NCBI GenBank assembly: GCA_011250595.1
Contig: JAANMP010000001.1
Span: 124,001-188,000, forward strand
Length of the DNA stretch: 64,000 nt
Direction: 5' to 3'
From: Bacillus sp. MM2020_1
GTDB lineage: Bacteria; Bacillota; Bacilli; Bacillales; Cytobacillaceae
The notes under the pieces were generated by a model. It searched no databases. It worked only from the letters and a program-made list of their open reading frames with translations, and was not told the DNA's origin. The position numbers and the translations under genes are program-made. Numbering within the stretch: position 1 is the first letter of the stretch; each line of letters begins with the position of its first letter. This document shows, one piece after another, positions 17,072 to 25,571 of this stretch.

Positions 17072-17519
17072 GACCTGCACGCTCCCCACTTAAATACTTC
17101 ACCATGAAGACCGTTACTCCTCCATGATCAAATACATGGACTTCATCCATGAGCGTTTCCATCAAATATAGACCCAACCCTCCCTCCACCAGTTGGTCGG
17201 TCGTACTTCCTGCGGAATATGGGCCAAGTTTGTTTCTTGTTTCTTCAAAATTAAAACTCTCGCCGCTATCGGAAATCATAATTTCCAGCTTGTTATTATA
17301 AATACCGAATCCAACAATTGTTTCACCGCTGCCGTCCTCTTTGTAAGCATGCTGGGCGGCATTCGTACAAGCCTCACTGACGGCAATCTTTAAATCTTCA
17401 ATCTCCTCGTAGGAATACCCCATTCTGCCGGCAATTCCTGATAACGTTAATCTGATAACCCCCACATATTCTGGCTTTGCAGGCATTTTCACTTCAATAT
17501 AATCAACTAATTGTTTCAT
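17037..17519 (-). CDS. rsbW: RsbW, anti-sigma-B factor and RsbV kinase
   Basis: RsbW holds sigma-B inactive in unstressed cells and phosphorylates RsbV. It is a GHKL-type serine kinase: the N-box is visible as EACTNAAQHAYKED, and the ATP-lid glycines as GGLGLYLMETLMDEV. The ATG at 17519 (160 residues) matches B. subtilis RsbW; the longer reading starts before the family N-terminus. It overlaps rsbV by 17 bp and sigB by 35 bp. Confidence 0.96.
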   Translation of the reverse strand: MKQLVDYIEVKMPAKPEYVGVIRLTLSGIAGRMGYSYEEIEDLKIAVSEACTNAAQHAYKEDGSGETIVGFGIYNNKLEIMISDSGESFNFEETRNKLGPYSAGSTTDQLVEGGLGLYLMETLMDEVHVFDHGGVTVFMVKYLSGERAGHDTTISSYEEN

Positions 17520-17847
17520 TGTACCCCACCTCTGAATTCGTAGAAATATCAATGATGTTGCTTAAACCTGTTATTTGAAAGAGTCGTTCCAAGCGATCTG
17601 ACAAGTCCACTAGCTTTAATTCACCATCATTTTTCATTATTAGTTTGAATAAACCAATAAATACACCCAGACCAGTACTATCAATGTATGACACATCTTT
17701 TAAACTGACAATCAGTGATTGGTTTTGCTCCTCAGCAAGTGGTAATAATTCCTCTCGTAGCTTTGGTGCAGTGTATGCATCTATTTCTCCTGCAACAAAA
17801 ACGAATGTTTTCCCATTACTGTGCTGTTTATCCACTTTTATATCCAT
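17503..17847 (-). CDS. rsbV: RsbV, anti-anti-sigma factor
   Basis: RsbV is the STAS-domain antagonist that, when unphosphorylated, binds RsbW and frees sigma-B. The phosphorylation site lies in YIDSTGLGVF, with Ser57 as the likely target. At 114 residues it is close to the usual 109. It is the first gene after the internal sigma-B promoter, so the rsbV-rsbW-sigB-rsbX part should be autoregulated. Confidence 0.96.
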   Translation of the reverse strand: MDIKVDKQHSNGKTFVFVAGEIDAYTAPKLREELLPLAEEQNQSLIVSLKDVSYIDSTGLGVFIGLFKLIMKNDGELKLVDLSDRLERLFQITGLSNIIDISTNSEVGYNETIS

Positions 17848-17885
17848 TCATTATCACCTCAGGAATGTAATTTATTTTTATGTAC

Positions 17886-17911
17886 TTACCCCGTCCCAAT
17901 CAAGATTAAAC
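17886..17911 (-). promoter_or_regulatory. Internal sigma-B promoter of rsbV-rsbW-sigB-rsbX
   Basis: The minus strand reads GTTTAA, 14 bp, GGGTAA. The -35 overlaps the rsbU stop codon. The position matches the known autoregulatory promoter of B. subtilis. Confidence 0.85.
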
Positions 17912-18904
17912 CTTTCTTCGTAAAATAATTAAAGTAAAATCATCATTCATTTCATAGTTTTGCATTTTTTCCAAATCACGATAAATTTGTTCAACCATTT
18001 CTTGGGCGGTTAATTGCTTATATTTTTCAATTAAGTCCGTTATCACCGAACGTTCGATAAAACCATCATCTGTTCTTGCCTCCGTCACTCCGTCCGATAA
18101 TAAGACAATCATATCCCCTGGTTTCACTTGTTTTTGATACTGCTCATATGTAAAGTTTGGATCCACGCCTAAGACTAGACCCTTTGTTGCAAGATCCTCA
18201 AAGGAATTTGCTGCCGAATGATAATAGAATCCCTGCTCATGCCCTGCTGCCCCGTAAGTAAAGGAATGGTTCACTGTATCGTACATCCCGTAGAACATGG
18301 TAATAAACATACCTTCTTCGAGATTATCTTCTACGACTCTATTAATACTTTCTAAAACAAAGTGAGGACTTTTCCGGGACTCCGGTAAACTATCAATTGC
18401 ATACTTGATCATCGACATACAAATGGCTGCAGGAATTCCTTTACCAATTACATCTGCAACGGCGATATGAATACTTTGCCCCTCTTGAATAAAATGATAA
18501 AAATCGCCATTCATTTGTTTGGCAGGAATACTAGTTGCCCCAATATCTAAGTCGGCTATTTGAGGAATCGATGTTTCAAGTAAATTTTCTTGAATGCTTG
18601 CTGCAATCTCAATTTCCGATTTTATTTCAAGCTGTTGATCTCGCATGCTTTGATGTTCCTGGTAGGCTAAACCATAGTCGACCATCACCTCTAACAGAAA
18701 ATCAAAGGACAATAAGACCTCCTCTTGCATATCTGGAAAAATTTCTTTCAACGCTTCACTATGTAAACTGATAATTTCCTCAGGAGAAATTTGCTGTAAA
18801 ATCGATTTTCTACTAAATAGTTGTGCTTGGTACAAAGCCTTTTCGGATGATTCTTTCAGATAACTGCGAAGCAAATGCCGATACCTTGATTTAAAAATTT
18901 CCAT
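17906..18904 (-). CDS. rsbU: RsbU, PP2C phosphatase of the environmental stress branch
   Basis: RsbU is activated by RsbT and dephosphorylates RsbV-P. Residues 1-110 form the helical RsbT-binding domain; the SpoIIE-type PP2C domain follows, with metal motifs QMNGDFYHF near residue 130, VADVIGKGIPAA, SDGVTEA, and NDDFTLI near the end. The 332-residue length matches B. subtilis RsbU (335). Confidence 0.95.
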   Translation of the reverse strand: MEIFKSRYRHLLRSYLKESSEKALYQAQLFSRKSILQQISPEEIISLHSEALKEIFPDMQEEVLLSFDFLLEVMVDYGLAYQEHQSMRDQQLEIKSEIEIAASIQENLLETSIPQIADLDIGATSIPAKQMNGDFYHFIQEGQSIHIAVADVIGKGIPAAICMSMIKYAIDSLPESRKSPHFVLESINRVVEDNLEEGMFITMFYGMYDTVNHSFTYGAAGHEQGFYYHSAANSFEDLATKGLVLGVDPNFTYEQYQKQVKPGDMIVLLSDGVTEARTDDGFIERSVITDLIEKYKQLTAQEMVEQIYRDLEKMQNYEMNDDFTLIILRRKV

Positions 18905-18918
18905 ACGCTAGCATCCTC

Positions 18919-19320
18919 CTAACGAGTCCATTTTACGGTCTTAATTATTGTGCCTTCCTCGAGTGAAGAGGTGATATCAAATTCGTCCATTAAGCGCTTG
19001 ACCCCCGGTAATCCTGCTCCTAACCCACCTGATGTAGAATATCCATCCTCCATCACTTTTCGAATATCCTGAATTCCCGGTCCATTATCCGCAGCGATCA
19101 CCTTTATACCACGTTTATCACGTCCATTTATGCGTTCAATCCGAATTTCACCTTGCCCTGCATATAAATAAATATTACGCGCAAGCTCAGAAATCGCTGT
19201 CGTGATTCTTGCTTGGTCAACTGTACCAAATTCAAGCTCTTTGGCAACATTTCTGCCTAGTTGCCTAGCTGCAACGATATCCCATTCGCTAATAATTTTC
19301 ACATAGGATTCGTTCTCCAT
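18919..19320 (-). CDS. rsbT: RsbT, switch kinase of the stressosome
   Basis: RsbT phosphorylates RsbR and RsbS under stress, leaves the stressosome and activates RsbU. It is a GHKL kinase: the N-box is in [14 protein letters not shown], the G1 motif is in AADNGPGI, and [16 protein letters not shown] forms the lid. The start overlaps rsbS by 22 bp. The 133-residue length is standard. Confidence 0.96.
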   Translation of the reverse strand: MENESYVKIISEWDIVAARQLGRNVAKELEFGTVDQARITTAISELARNIYLYAGQGEIRIERINGRDKRGIKVIAADNGPGIQDIRKVMEDGYSTSGGLGAGLPGVKRLMDEFDITSSLEEGTIIKTVKWTR

Positions 19321-19685
19321 GCTTTCTCCCCCAACTCCCGTTGTAGTGTTTCTAACCCCTTTTCTAAATCTAGTGCTGTAAGCACCTCTTGAAGATGGAT
19401 TCCCAGTTCAACTAATGTAATGGCTACCGCCGGTTGGATGCCTGTTAAAACTACTTTTGCCCCCATCAATTTGGACATACTAATCACATCGCCCAGTACT
19501 TTTGCAATAAATGAATCAATCACATCAATCGACGTTAAATCGATGACGACACCCTTCGCTCCTGTTTCATGGATTTTATACAGCAAGTCTTCTTGAAATT
19601 GAATGGCGGTTTGATCATCAAGCTCCCACTGAATCGAAATAAGCAGGCAGTTATATAACTTTAGTATTGGTATTCTAGCGACCAT
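19299..19685 (-). CDS. rsbS: RsbS, stressosome scaffold
   Basis: RsbS is a single STAS-domain protein that with RsbR makes the large stressosome shell and holds RsbT. The key phospho-serine lies in [12 protein letters not shown] (Ser58 here). It lies 2 bp after rsbR and overlaps rsbT. The 128-residue length is close to the usual 121. Confidence 0.95.
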   Translation of the reverse strand: MVARIPILKLYNCLLISIQWELDDQTAIQFQEDLLYKIHETGAKGVVIDLTSIDVIDSFIAKVLGDVISMSKLMGAKVVLTGIQPAVAITLVELGIHLQEVLTALDLEKGLETLQRELGEKAWRTNPM

Positions 19686-19687
19686 GA

Positions 19688-20515
19688 TTAATCCTCCGTT
19701 GATATGACCTTTCGATTTGTCATTTCCAAGGCAGCCTCAATTCCTTTTTGTAAGCTGTTTTTTGTCATGACTTGAGTTAAATTAATTCCTAAATTAACAA
19801 TGGTTTGTGCAATCTCGGGACGAATCCCAACGATTATACATTTTGCTCCGACTAATCTTACGGCTTCGGATGCCTGAATAATATGGTGAGCAACCATCGT
19901 ATCAACGACAGGAACTCCTGTGATATCTATTAACACGACTGCCGCGCGATGCTTAACCACCCCTTGTAATAAATTTTCCATAATCGACTTTGCTCTTTCT
20001 GTGTCAATGGTTCCCACTAACGGCATGATCGTAATATTATCAAAAATCGGGATAAGCGGTGCAGACAGCTCTTGAAGCGCAATTTTTTGTAATGATACCG
20101 TTCTTTGCCAAGTTTCCGCATACTGATTATACACGGCAACGTTGATTGGACTAATCCATCTGTCATAATCCAAAATAAATTCCACTTGTTCCTTTTCGGA
20201 AGTCTTATCTGCCATCGGAAAGAAAACAATTTTTCCAAATTCACTTAAACTGTCCATAATAAAACCTAATGTCCAGCCGAGTTGAACTATTTTTTGTGTA
20301 AATTCACTGATCATACTTTCATTATTTTTCTGTTGATTGGTAGAACTTGTAATGAGTAAATTTATATAATCATTACAAATATTGATATAGACTTTCTCTG
20401 ATATCACAGGTACTATTCGTTGTTGATCCATAAGGATTAGTTTCTCAGACCACTCTTTTAAAATTTGCTCCCTGTTGGCTTGAACATATTCCACTATTTG
20501 GTTTGTTTTTTCCAT
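19688..20515 (-). CDS. rsbR: RsbR (RsbRA type), stressosome sensor
   Basis: RsbRA-type sensor with an N-terminal non-haem-globin domain (about residues 1-130), a linker helix and a C-terminal STAS domain (from about 150). Both regulatory threonines equivalent to B. subtilis T171 and T205 are present, in VGTIDTERA and VVDTMVAHH. First gene of the eight-gene operon. Upstream, 20516-20720 shows no clear sigma-A promoter that I could fix by eye. Contrast with the plus-strand paralogue at 25572, which lacks the second threonine. Confidence 0.95.
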   Translation of the reverse strand: MEKTNQIVEYVQANREQILKEWSEKLILMDQQRIVPVISEKVYINICNDYINLLITSSTNQQKNNESMISEFTQKIVQLGWTLGFIMDSLSEFGKIVFFPMADKTSEKEQVEFILDYDRWISPINVAVYNQYAETWQRTVSLQKIALQELSAPLIPIFDNITIMPLVGTIDTERAKSIMENLLQGVVKHRAAVVLIDITGVPVVDTMVAHHIIQASEAVRLVGAKCIIVGIRPEIAQTIVNLGINLTQVMTKNSLQKGIEAALEMTNRKVISTED

Positions 20516-20637
20516 TATTTCCCACCTGAATATATCTTCGGAATTCGAAGAATTATTTGTTATCTCGAATTATACCAATTTATGCAAGTTAAAAAATGAA
20601 GAAAATGGCATAGATATTTAGTCCTAATATCTTCCAT

Positions 20638-20662
20638 GTTTCAAATGAAAAAAAAGGGGTAT
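20638..20662 (+). promoter_or_regulatory. Candidate sigma-B promoter of the 70-residue gene
   Basis: GTTTCA, 13 bp, GGGTAT lies about 60 bp before the ATG at 20721. Confidence 0.7.
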
Positions 20663-20720
20663 ATACAGGATAGAACTCTATCTTCAAGCAAATAAAATTT
20701 TTCAAATAGGAGGAAACGCT

Positions 20721-20933
20721 ATGGATAAAAAGAATAGGCAACAACTGTTTAAGGATCCCAAGCCGGTCGAAAAAAAACATGGTGCCTCATCCCAATCAGT
20801 TGCCAAAAACAATAATGGCTCGATGGCCCGGGACTTAGAAGAAATGAAGAAACTCGGCAAGGAAATGAATCAGATGAAAACCGGGAGTCAGCATGTAGAA
20901 GATGATCATCTGATCCCCGATCCACAGCAATAG
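20721..20933 (+). CDS. Small hydrophilic protein, probably sigma-B dependent
   Basis: A 70-residue, highly charged protein beginning MDKKNRQQLFKDPKPVEKK, with no membrane segment and likely little fixed structure. A strong AGGAGG ribosome site precedes the ATG, a sigma-B-like promoter lies upstream, and a terminator follows. I do not recognise a family. It is divergent from rsbR, next to the sigB operon, so a stress-related role is inferred only from expression signals. Confidence 0.75.
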   Translation: MDKKNRQQLFKDPKPVEKKHGASSQSVAKNNNGSMARDLEEMKKLGKEMNQMKTGSQHVEDDHLIPDPQQ

Positions 20934-20950
20934 CTGAAGTATTTTAGTAG

Positions 20951-20980
20951 CGGTCCCTCTATAGGGGACCGTTCCTTTTG
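20951..20980 (+). terminator. Terminator of the 70-residue gene
   Basis: CGGTCCC and GGGGACCG arms are followed by a T-rich run. It lies 17 bp past the stop codon. Confidence 0.8.
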
Positions 20981-21107
20981 TTTGGACCGATAACATGAAT
21001 ATGACGAGTGATCACTCACCCGCCATAACCATTTCATTCAGTTGTATTTTTAAAGATTAGTAGTTGTTACCATGCTTTTTAGGCGTTTCATCACCATTTA
21101 GGCCGGC

Positions 21108-21518
21108 TTATAGTTCCGATCGCGGTTCCTGATTAGAAGACTTTGATTTGTTACTCTGTTTTCCAGTCTCTTGATAAGACTCCAGCTTGTCATTCTTGGA
21201 ATTGGGATCGTCACCTTGCTGTCTCATCTCTTGATCACCATTCCTAGCCTGGTTCTGTCCGCCTAGTTGTCCCATCCCTTGATCGTAATTCCTAGACTCG
21301 TTTTGTCTATCCTGTTGTCCCAGTTCTTGGGGGGAATTCCTAGACTCGGTTTCACTACCAGGCTGTCTCATCTCTCCACCGAAATTGACAGAGTTGGATT
21401 CGTTACCTTGGTCGTTTTCAAATTCCAGATATGAATCTTGTTCTTGTTTCTTAAAAGTAGTATCATCTTTCCGGCTTGCTTCTTCCCTACTGATTGTCTC
21501 ACTAGTATTCTTAGCCAT
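21108..21518 (-). CDS. Low-complexity Gln/Asn/Ser-rich protein
   Basis: A 136-residue hydrophilic protein without hydrophobic core residues, probably disordered. Imperfect units of about 20 residues recur, each with an RN or KN step followed by QE/QG and a Q-pair (for example SRNSPQELGQQ, SRNYDQGMGQL, ARNGDQEMRQQ). Its AGGAGG ribosome site is strong. No sigma-B promoter was seen in the roughly 140 bp before it, next to the inverted-repeat element. Comparable proteins are often desiccation- or spore-related, but I cannot assign it. Confidence 0.6.
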   Translation of the reverse strand: MAKNTSETISREEASRKDDTTFKKQEQDSYLEFENDQGNESNSVNFGGEMRQPGSETESRNSPQELGQQDRQNESRNYDQGMGQLGGQNQARNGDQEMRQQGDDPNSKNDKLESYQETGKQSNKSKSSNQEPRSEL

Positions 21519-21669
21519 TTGATTTTCCTCCTTTTAATTTTTAAAAATTTATTTCAGGTTAACTTGTAACCTTGATTATGTTGTACCACCCTTTGCAGGA
21601 ACCTAAACCTCTTTTTGATAGATTTGTTATATTTGGACGATCTATCATTGTTCGAAATACTTTTATTTT

Positions 21670-21855
21670 GGCTCTGTTAAATTTACCTGTTGATTTCCGC
21701 TCCAGGCGCTTCGCTTTCCGCGGGCGTGCCGGGGGAGCCTCCTCGGCGCTAAAGCGCCTGCGGGGTCTCCCCAGCCCCGTACCCCCGCAGGAGTCTCGCT
21801 CCTTCCGCTCCAATCAACAGGGTGCCAAAATCAACAATAAGCTTTCACATAACGC
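21670..21855. mobile_element. MITE-like element, long copy (copy 2)
   Basis: It begins GGCTCTGTTAAA and shares the GTTGATTT and CAATCAACAGGGTG blocks with copy 1, but carries a GC-rich middle of strong hairpins (for example GGCGCTAAAGCGCC). The right end is diverged. TTTATTT flanks both sides (21662-21668, 21856-21862) as a probable target duplication. The right flank overlaps the corA stop codon. No transposase is present. Confidence 0.8.
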
Positions 21856-21856
21856 T

Positions 21857-22801
21857 TTATTTAAAAAACGAGCCTTTCTTTTTCCCTCGTAAAAGGTCCC
21901 CTGTCCAGCCGTTAAATTTCAGAAATCCATAGAGTAGGATGGTTGAGACTGCAATCAGGATGACGGACATGATATAGCCGAATTTCCATTCGAGTTCTGG
22001 CATATGCTTAAAATTCATCCCCCATAATGCCCCGAATGCCATGACCGGGGTGAAGATGGTCGTGATGACCGTTAAGGTTTTCATGATTTCATTTCCGCGA
22101 TGGGATGAGATGACTTCTTCTAAATTAATGATCGAATCCAGTTCATGTTCATATTCATTGAGCAATTCAACCGCCCGGTCAATCCGTTTGCATGTCGTCT
22201 GAAAAATATCCCCCGTACTTACCTCATTCAGATGGATCTCCTCTATCCCCATTTTTAACTCCTTTATTGGGATTAATAGATTCTTCCACACTAATAGTTC
22301 ATGCCTTTGCGCATAGATTTTTTCAAGAAGACTCGTTTCATTTCGCTTCCGAACGCTCCAAATCAGGGTTTTTAACGCAGCTTCAAATTGATCGATCTCA
22401 TACAACATTTCATTCATTAATTCTGCTAAAAAGGTTAAAAAGCCATCCACCGGGTTTTCCGTTCGTTCAATGAGCTTAAGAAGGTCCTCCTTATGAATAT
22501 GTTTAAAGGAAGACAGTCTCAGATCCACTGTAATTAACTGATCCGTACTTACATAAAAATGAAAGATCTTATAATCTAGTTCCTCTTCAAAATTTTGCTG
22601 ATAAATAAGTGAACCTGTCACAACCTTTTTTCCATCTTCAAGTGTTTTTACCCGTAAGAAATTTGTTTTATGCTCCTGCAGCTGTTCCAGCCACCCGGTG
22701 CTGCCACAGTTAATCCTTTCAATAATTGCCCCGATTCGTTCGTGATCGTTTTTATTAAATTGATACCACTTCCATTGGTTCGGTCCGATCGTTTTCTCCA
22801 T
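21857..22801 (-). CDS. CorA family divalent-cation (Mg2+) channel
   Basis: A 314-residue CorA-like protein: a soluble N-terminal domain, a long stalk helix (around residues 150-240) and two C-terminal membrane helices. The selectivity signature GMN lies in ALWGMNFKHMPELEW between the helices, with FGYIMSVILIAVSTILLYGFL as the last helix. CorA proteins form pentameric Mg2+ channels. The last codons include the flank of a repeat element. A sigma-B-like promoter lies upstream, divergent from the gene at 22953. Confidence 0.9.
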   Translation of the reverse strand: MEKTIGPNQWKWYQFNKNDHERIGAIIERINCGSTGWLEQLQEHKTNFLRVKTLEDGKKVVTGSLIYQQNFEEELDYKIFHFYVSTDQLITVDLRLSSFKHIHKEDLLKLIERTENPVDGFLTFLAELMNEMLYEIDQFEAALKTLIWSVRKRNETSLLEKIYAQRHELLVWKNLLIPIKELKMGIEEIHLNEVSTGDIFQTTCKRIDRAVELLNEYEHELDSIINLEEVISSHRGNEIMKTLTVITTIFTPVMAFGALWGMNFKHMPELEWKFGYIMSVILIAVSTILLYGFLKFNGWTGDLLRGKKKGSFFK

Positions 22802-22834
22802 AGAATCTCCTTTCGTAAAAGTTTTCCTAATTAA

Positions 22835-22859
22835 ATCCCCTAATTTTAAAAAATGAAAC
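22835..22859 (-). promoter_or_regulatory. Candidate sigma-B promoter of the corA-like gene
   Basis: The minus strand reads GTTTCA, 13 bp, GGGGAT, with one change in the -10. Confidence 0.45.
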
Positions 22860-22870
22860 CTAAAAAATAA

Positions 22871-22895
22871 GTTTTAAATGGGATAAAACGGGTAT
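22871..22895 (+). promoter_or_regulatory. Candidate sigma-B promoter of the 89-residue gene
   Basis: GTTTTA, 13 bp, GGGTAT, about 58 bp before the ATG. It is back to back with the corA candidate. Confidence 0.7.
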
Positions 22896-22952
22896 GAAAG
22901 GATTAATAGAACGTAAAGTCCTATGTTTTCAAAATTTGAAGGAGGTCTTGAT

Positions 22953-23222
22953 ATGAAACGAGCTTTGCCGCTTACATCATTGGTTGTAGTTGGAATGGGA
23001 GCTTCTGCTGCGATGTGGTTATCGTCAAAACCGAACAGAGTAAAAGCAGAGAGTGTCCTTAGAGACTGGAAACGTAAAATTAAACCTTCTCCTTTTGTTA
23101 AAAGTGAACAGCTCCCGATTAAAAAAGGAGGACATCCTCATCCACATGATCTGGAAGATAATAATATGGTCAGTGAAGGAGCGATGTATTCTGTTCAATT
23201 TTATAACGAGAAAATGCAGTGA
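22953..23222 (+). CDS. Small exported or membrane-anchored protein of unknown function
   Basis: An 89-residue protein that begins with a hydrophobic segment (about residues 5-25, LPLTSLVVVGMGASAAMWL), then a basic, Pro/His-containing soluble part. The ATG at 22953 is fixed by a GGAGG 8 bp before it. A sigma-B-like promoter lies upstream and a terminator follows. I do not recognise the family. Confidence 0.7.
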   Translation: MKRALPLTSLVVVGMGASAAMWLSSKPNRVKAESVLRDWKRKIKPSPFVKSEQLPIKKGGHPHPHDLEDNNMVSEGAMYSVQFYNEKMQ

Positions 23223-23228
23223 TAGCCG

Positions 23229-23264
23229 GTTGGGGTAGCGATAACTACCCCAACTAATTTTTTG
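23229..23264 (+). terminator. Terminator after the 89-residue gene
   Basis: GTTGGGGTAG and CTACCCCAAC form a perfect 10-bp stem, followed by TAATTTTTT. Confidence 0.85.
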
Positions 23265-23287
23265 ACTAAAATAAGGTGCGTGATAGG

Positions 23288-24037
23288 ATGAATTTATTTT
23301 TTTTACTCGTCTATTTCATCATTATTACAGCCGTTATCGAAATTTACGTGGTGTTGTTTCGGTTAACGGGGCTCAAATTAGAGGTTTCCAGGTTTCAAGT
23401 CATTTCTTTGATGACAGGTACCGGCTTTACGACAGGGGAATCTGAGCTCATCTTAGGCCACCCGATTCGAAGGAAACTTGCTACATTCCTTATTCTGTTT
23501 GGGGCCTTCTCCCTCGCTGTGATTATTTCAACGATTAGTAATTTCCTTTCGGACGATCTTAGGTTGAATCATATCTTATACATTGCCGGAGCTGTCATGC
23601 TTGTCTTTGGGGTCTTAAAACTTGCCCGCGTTCAGACAATGTTAGCAAAATTATTTCATAAACAGATGAAACAGAATGTGGAGCTGGGCGATTTGCCGAT
23701 CCGGGACGTATTTTTAACTGATAAGAATGATTATCTGCTTAATCTGCATATCTACACGAACTCTTTTCTTGTATATAAAACAGTGAACCAAGTGATAAAG
23801 GAGCATGAGCGGCTTGAGTTTGTGGTGCTATTTATCAAAAGAGGCGAAGTGAAGATTAGAAGAGATATTTACAACGAAAAAATCCATGAAGGAGATCAGC
23901 TTTTTTTATTTGGAGAAAAAGGAGTTATCAGCGATTTTTTTAAAGAAGATATTTGCACGATGGAGAAAAATTTAAGGAATCAGAATCATACACCGTTAAC
24001 AAGGCAAGATAGTTTTAATGAGGATATGGTCAAATAG
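23288..24037 (+). CDS. Membrane protein with C-terminal TrkA-C (RCK_C) domain
   Basis: About 249 residues. The N-terminal part has three hydrophobic segments and a loop TGTGFTTGESELI that resembles the pore/filter loops of Trk/Ktr-type cation transporters. The C-terminal half (about residues 140-225) looks like a TrkA-C ligand-binding domain, ending in GDQLFLFGEKG. It is probably a cation-responsive membrane protein, but lacks the full set of pore repeats of a KtrB. The ATG at 23288 is favoured because AAGGTG precedes it by about 10 bp. Confidence 0.7.
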   Translation: MNLFFLLVYFIIITAVIEIYVVLFRLTGLKLEVSRFQVISLMTGTGFTTGESELILGHPIRRKLATFLILFGAFSLAVIISTISNFLSDDLRLNHILYIAGAVMLVFGVLKLARVQTMLAKLFHKQMKQNVELGDLPIRDVFLTDKNDYLLNLHIYTNSFLVYKTVNQVIKEHERLEFVVLFIKRGEVKIRRDIYNEKIHEGDQLFLFGEKGVISDFFKEDICTMEKNLRNQNHTPLTRQDSFNEDMVK

Positions 24038-24043
24038 GATAAA

Positions 24044-24095
24044 AGCTGACTTCAAAGATCGCATTTTAGTAATCTTTGAAATCAGCCCTTTTTGT
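24044..24095 (+). terminator. Terminator of the TrkA-C gene
   Basis: A 15-bp stem with one mismatch (GCTGACTTCAAAGAT and its complement) is followed by five T. Confidence 0.85.
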
Positions 24096-24128
24096 ATCGT
24101 ATCTAATGAATTCATGGTCTTTCCATTC

Positions 24129-25343
24129 TTATTTATTTTTCTTTTTTTCATTTCTTTTATTATTTTTATTATCCTCGCCGATGGAAGAATTTTCGTTGTT
24201 GTGAATTGCCGCTTCTTTCATAGTACCTGCTGCAATCGGTAAATAACTTTCACTTTCACTTTCATTTTCCTTATGAACAGGAGAATCTGTTAGCGTCCCG
24301 CTCGTTTTCACATTATTACCGGCAGATGATTCAGTTTTGTTTTTCTCTCCTTGTACAGTGAGGGTGCCTGTGCGCTTTTCGCGGGTTTCTTCCTTTTTAT
24401 CCTGATTCATTTTGCTTGCACTATTAGAATTTTCTTCCAATACCAAACTATTTGGGCTTTCGGTAATAACTTCTTCTTGCCCTCCATCGGTCAATGGGGG
24501 AACCAGTTTCTCTGTTTCCATTGCCGGAGGGAGAGAACGCTCAATTCGCGCTTCTTCTTTTCTAATGATGTCCTGTACCTGCTTTGTTTCTTGAATTTTT
24601 CGCTTGACTACAATCACTTCTTCAACGACTACCGGTCTTTTCGTTACTTCAATTCGTTCTTCCATAATGGGGATACGAATAATTTCATCCGCTGTAAACG
24701 GGCTGCCATCAAACTTTCCATCAATGACAGGACGACGTTCTATATATAATTCTTCTCGCATGATTGGAACATGAACGGTTCGCTGTTCTTCAACCACTTC
24801 TTTATGGAGTTGTACTTCTCCGACTTGAACACGCTCTTTTGTAATATCAAGCCGTTCTTCACGGAGTCGGACAGCTCTTGTTTTTTCAGTCTCATATTGT
24901 ACATGATTAACAGGACTTTCATAAGATTTTGTTTCTTCAGTCTCATATTGTACCTGGTTAACAGAGCTGTCGTAAGTTCCATTCGTATCAACCAGCAAGA
25001 TCATTTTCCCCTTATTTATTTCCTCTTCACACCGTTTTGCCGTAAATACTGGTAGTCCTCTTTCAGTAAGCCTTCTAGACAGTGTGTTTACCGGTCTTCC
25101 ACCCATTCCTGCAGTCATCATCGTAAAAAAGCTGTCCATCATAACGCCTGCTAAGGTAGTCATTTCTATTTCCGCTTCTACCATGACTCCAGTGTGTGAA
25201 ATGATCAATGGAATCTTACTTCTAGTTTCTGCCACCACCATCATATCTGTTTCACGATGCCCTTGGCGTTTCAACCCTTCAATCGCATACAAAATTTCTT
25301 GCTCTGAATTAAAGGCTCCAACGATTCTTTTTTCGATACTCAT
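24129..25343 (-). CDS. YsnF-like general stress protein (YflT-type N-terminus plus DUF2382)
   Basis: A 404-residue protein. Residues 1-130 resemble the YflT-type stress domain (RIVGAFNSEQEILYAIEGLKRQG, and KMILLVDTNG at its end). The middle carries two DUF2382/YsnF units (LREERLDITKERVQVGEVQL and MEERIEVTKRPVVVEEVIVVKR). The C-terminal 110 residues are Ser/Glu/Lys-rich and disordered-looking. A short internal duplication (VNQVQYETEETK / VNHVQYETEKTR) joins the parts. The ATG at 25343 follows an AGGAGG site. B. subtilis ysnF is stress-related; function unknown. Confidence 0.8.
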   Translation of the reverse strand: MSIEKRIVGAFNSEQEILYAIEGLKRQGHRETDMMVVAETRSKIPLIISHTGVMVEAEIEMTTLAGVMMDSFFTMMTAGMGGRPVNTLSRRLTERGLPVFTAKRCEEEINKGKMILLVDTNGTYDSSVNQVQYETEETKSYESPVNHVQYETEKTRAVRLREERLDITKERVQVGEVQLHKEVVEEQRTVHVPIMREELYIERRPVIDGKFDGSPFTADEIIRIPIMEERIEVTKRPVVVEEVIVVKRKIQETKQVQDIIRKEEARIERSLPPAMETEKLVPPLTDGGQEEVITESPNSLVLEENSNSASKMNQDKKEETREKRTGTLTVQGEKNKTESSAGNNVKTSGTLTDSPVHKENESESESYLPIAAGTMKEAAIHNNENSSIGEDNKNNKRNEKKKNK

Positions 25344-25407
25344 TCTATCAAACCTCCTAAAATATACTAAATGTGGAATATAGGTTACATCCGCATTTAT
25401 AGTATAT

Positions 25408-25433
25408 CTACCCCGGATGGATCCACTTGAAAC
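25408..25433 (-). promoter_or_regulatory. Candidate sigma-B promoter of the ysnF-like gene
   Basis: The minus strand reads GTTTCA, 14 bp, GGGTAG. It faces away from the RsbR-paralogue promoter 50 bp to the right. Confidence 0.55.
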
Positions 25434-25481
25434 ATTTAAAATCGAATGATGTCTATCTTTAACCGAGCCTATCAAAAAAAT

Positions 25482-25507
25482 GTTTAATTATCCTAAATAG
25501 TGGGTAT
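25482..25507 (+). promoter_or_regulatory. Sigma-B promoter of the RsbR paralogue
   Basis: GTTTAA, 14 bp, GGGTAT: both boxes match the consensus exactly. Confidence 0.85.
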
Positions 25508-25571
25508 GTCATAATTGGCAAAGTAGAGCAGAAGCTTAGAAATTTTTTTTATTATGAGGAGGAAACAAACG

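Noticed and set aside
21559-21813. Minus-strand 84-codon ORF
   Set aside because: It runs through the GC-rich hairpins of the inverted-repeat element and is not protein-like.
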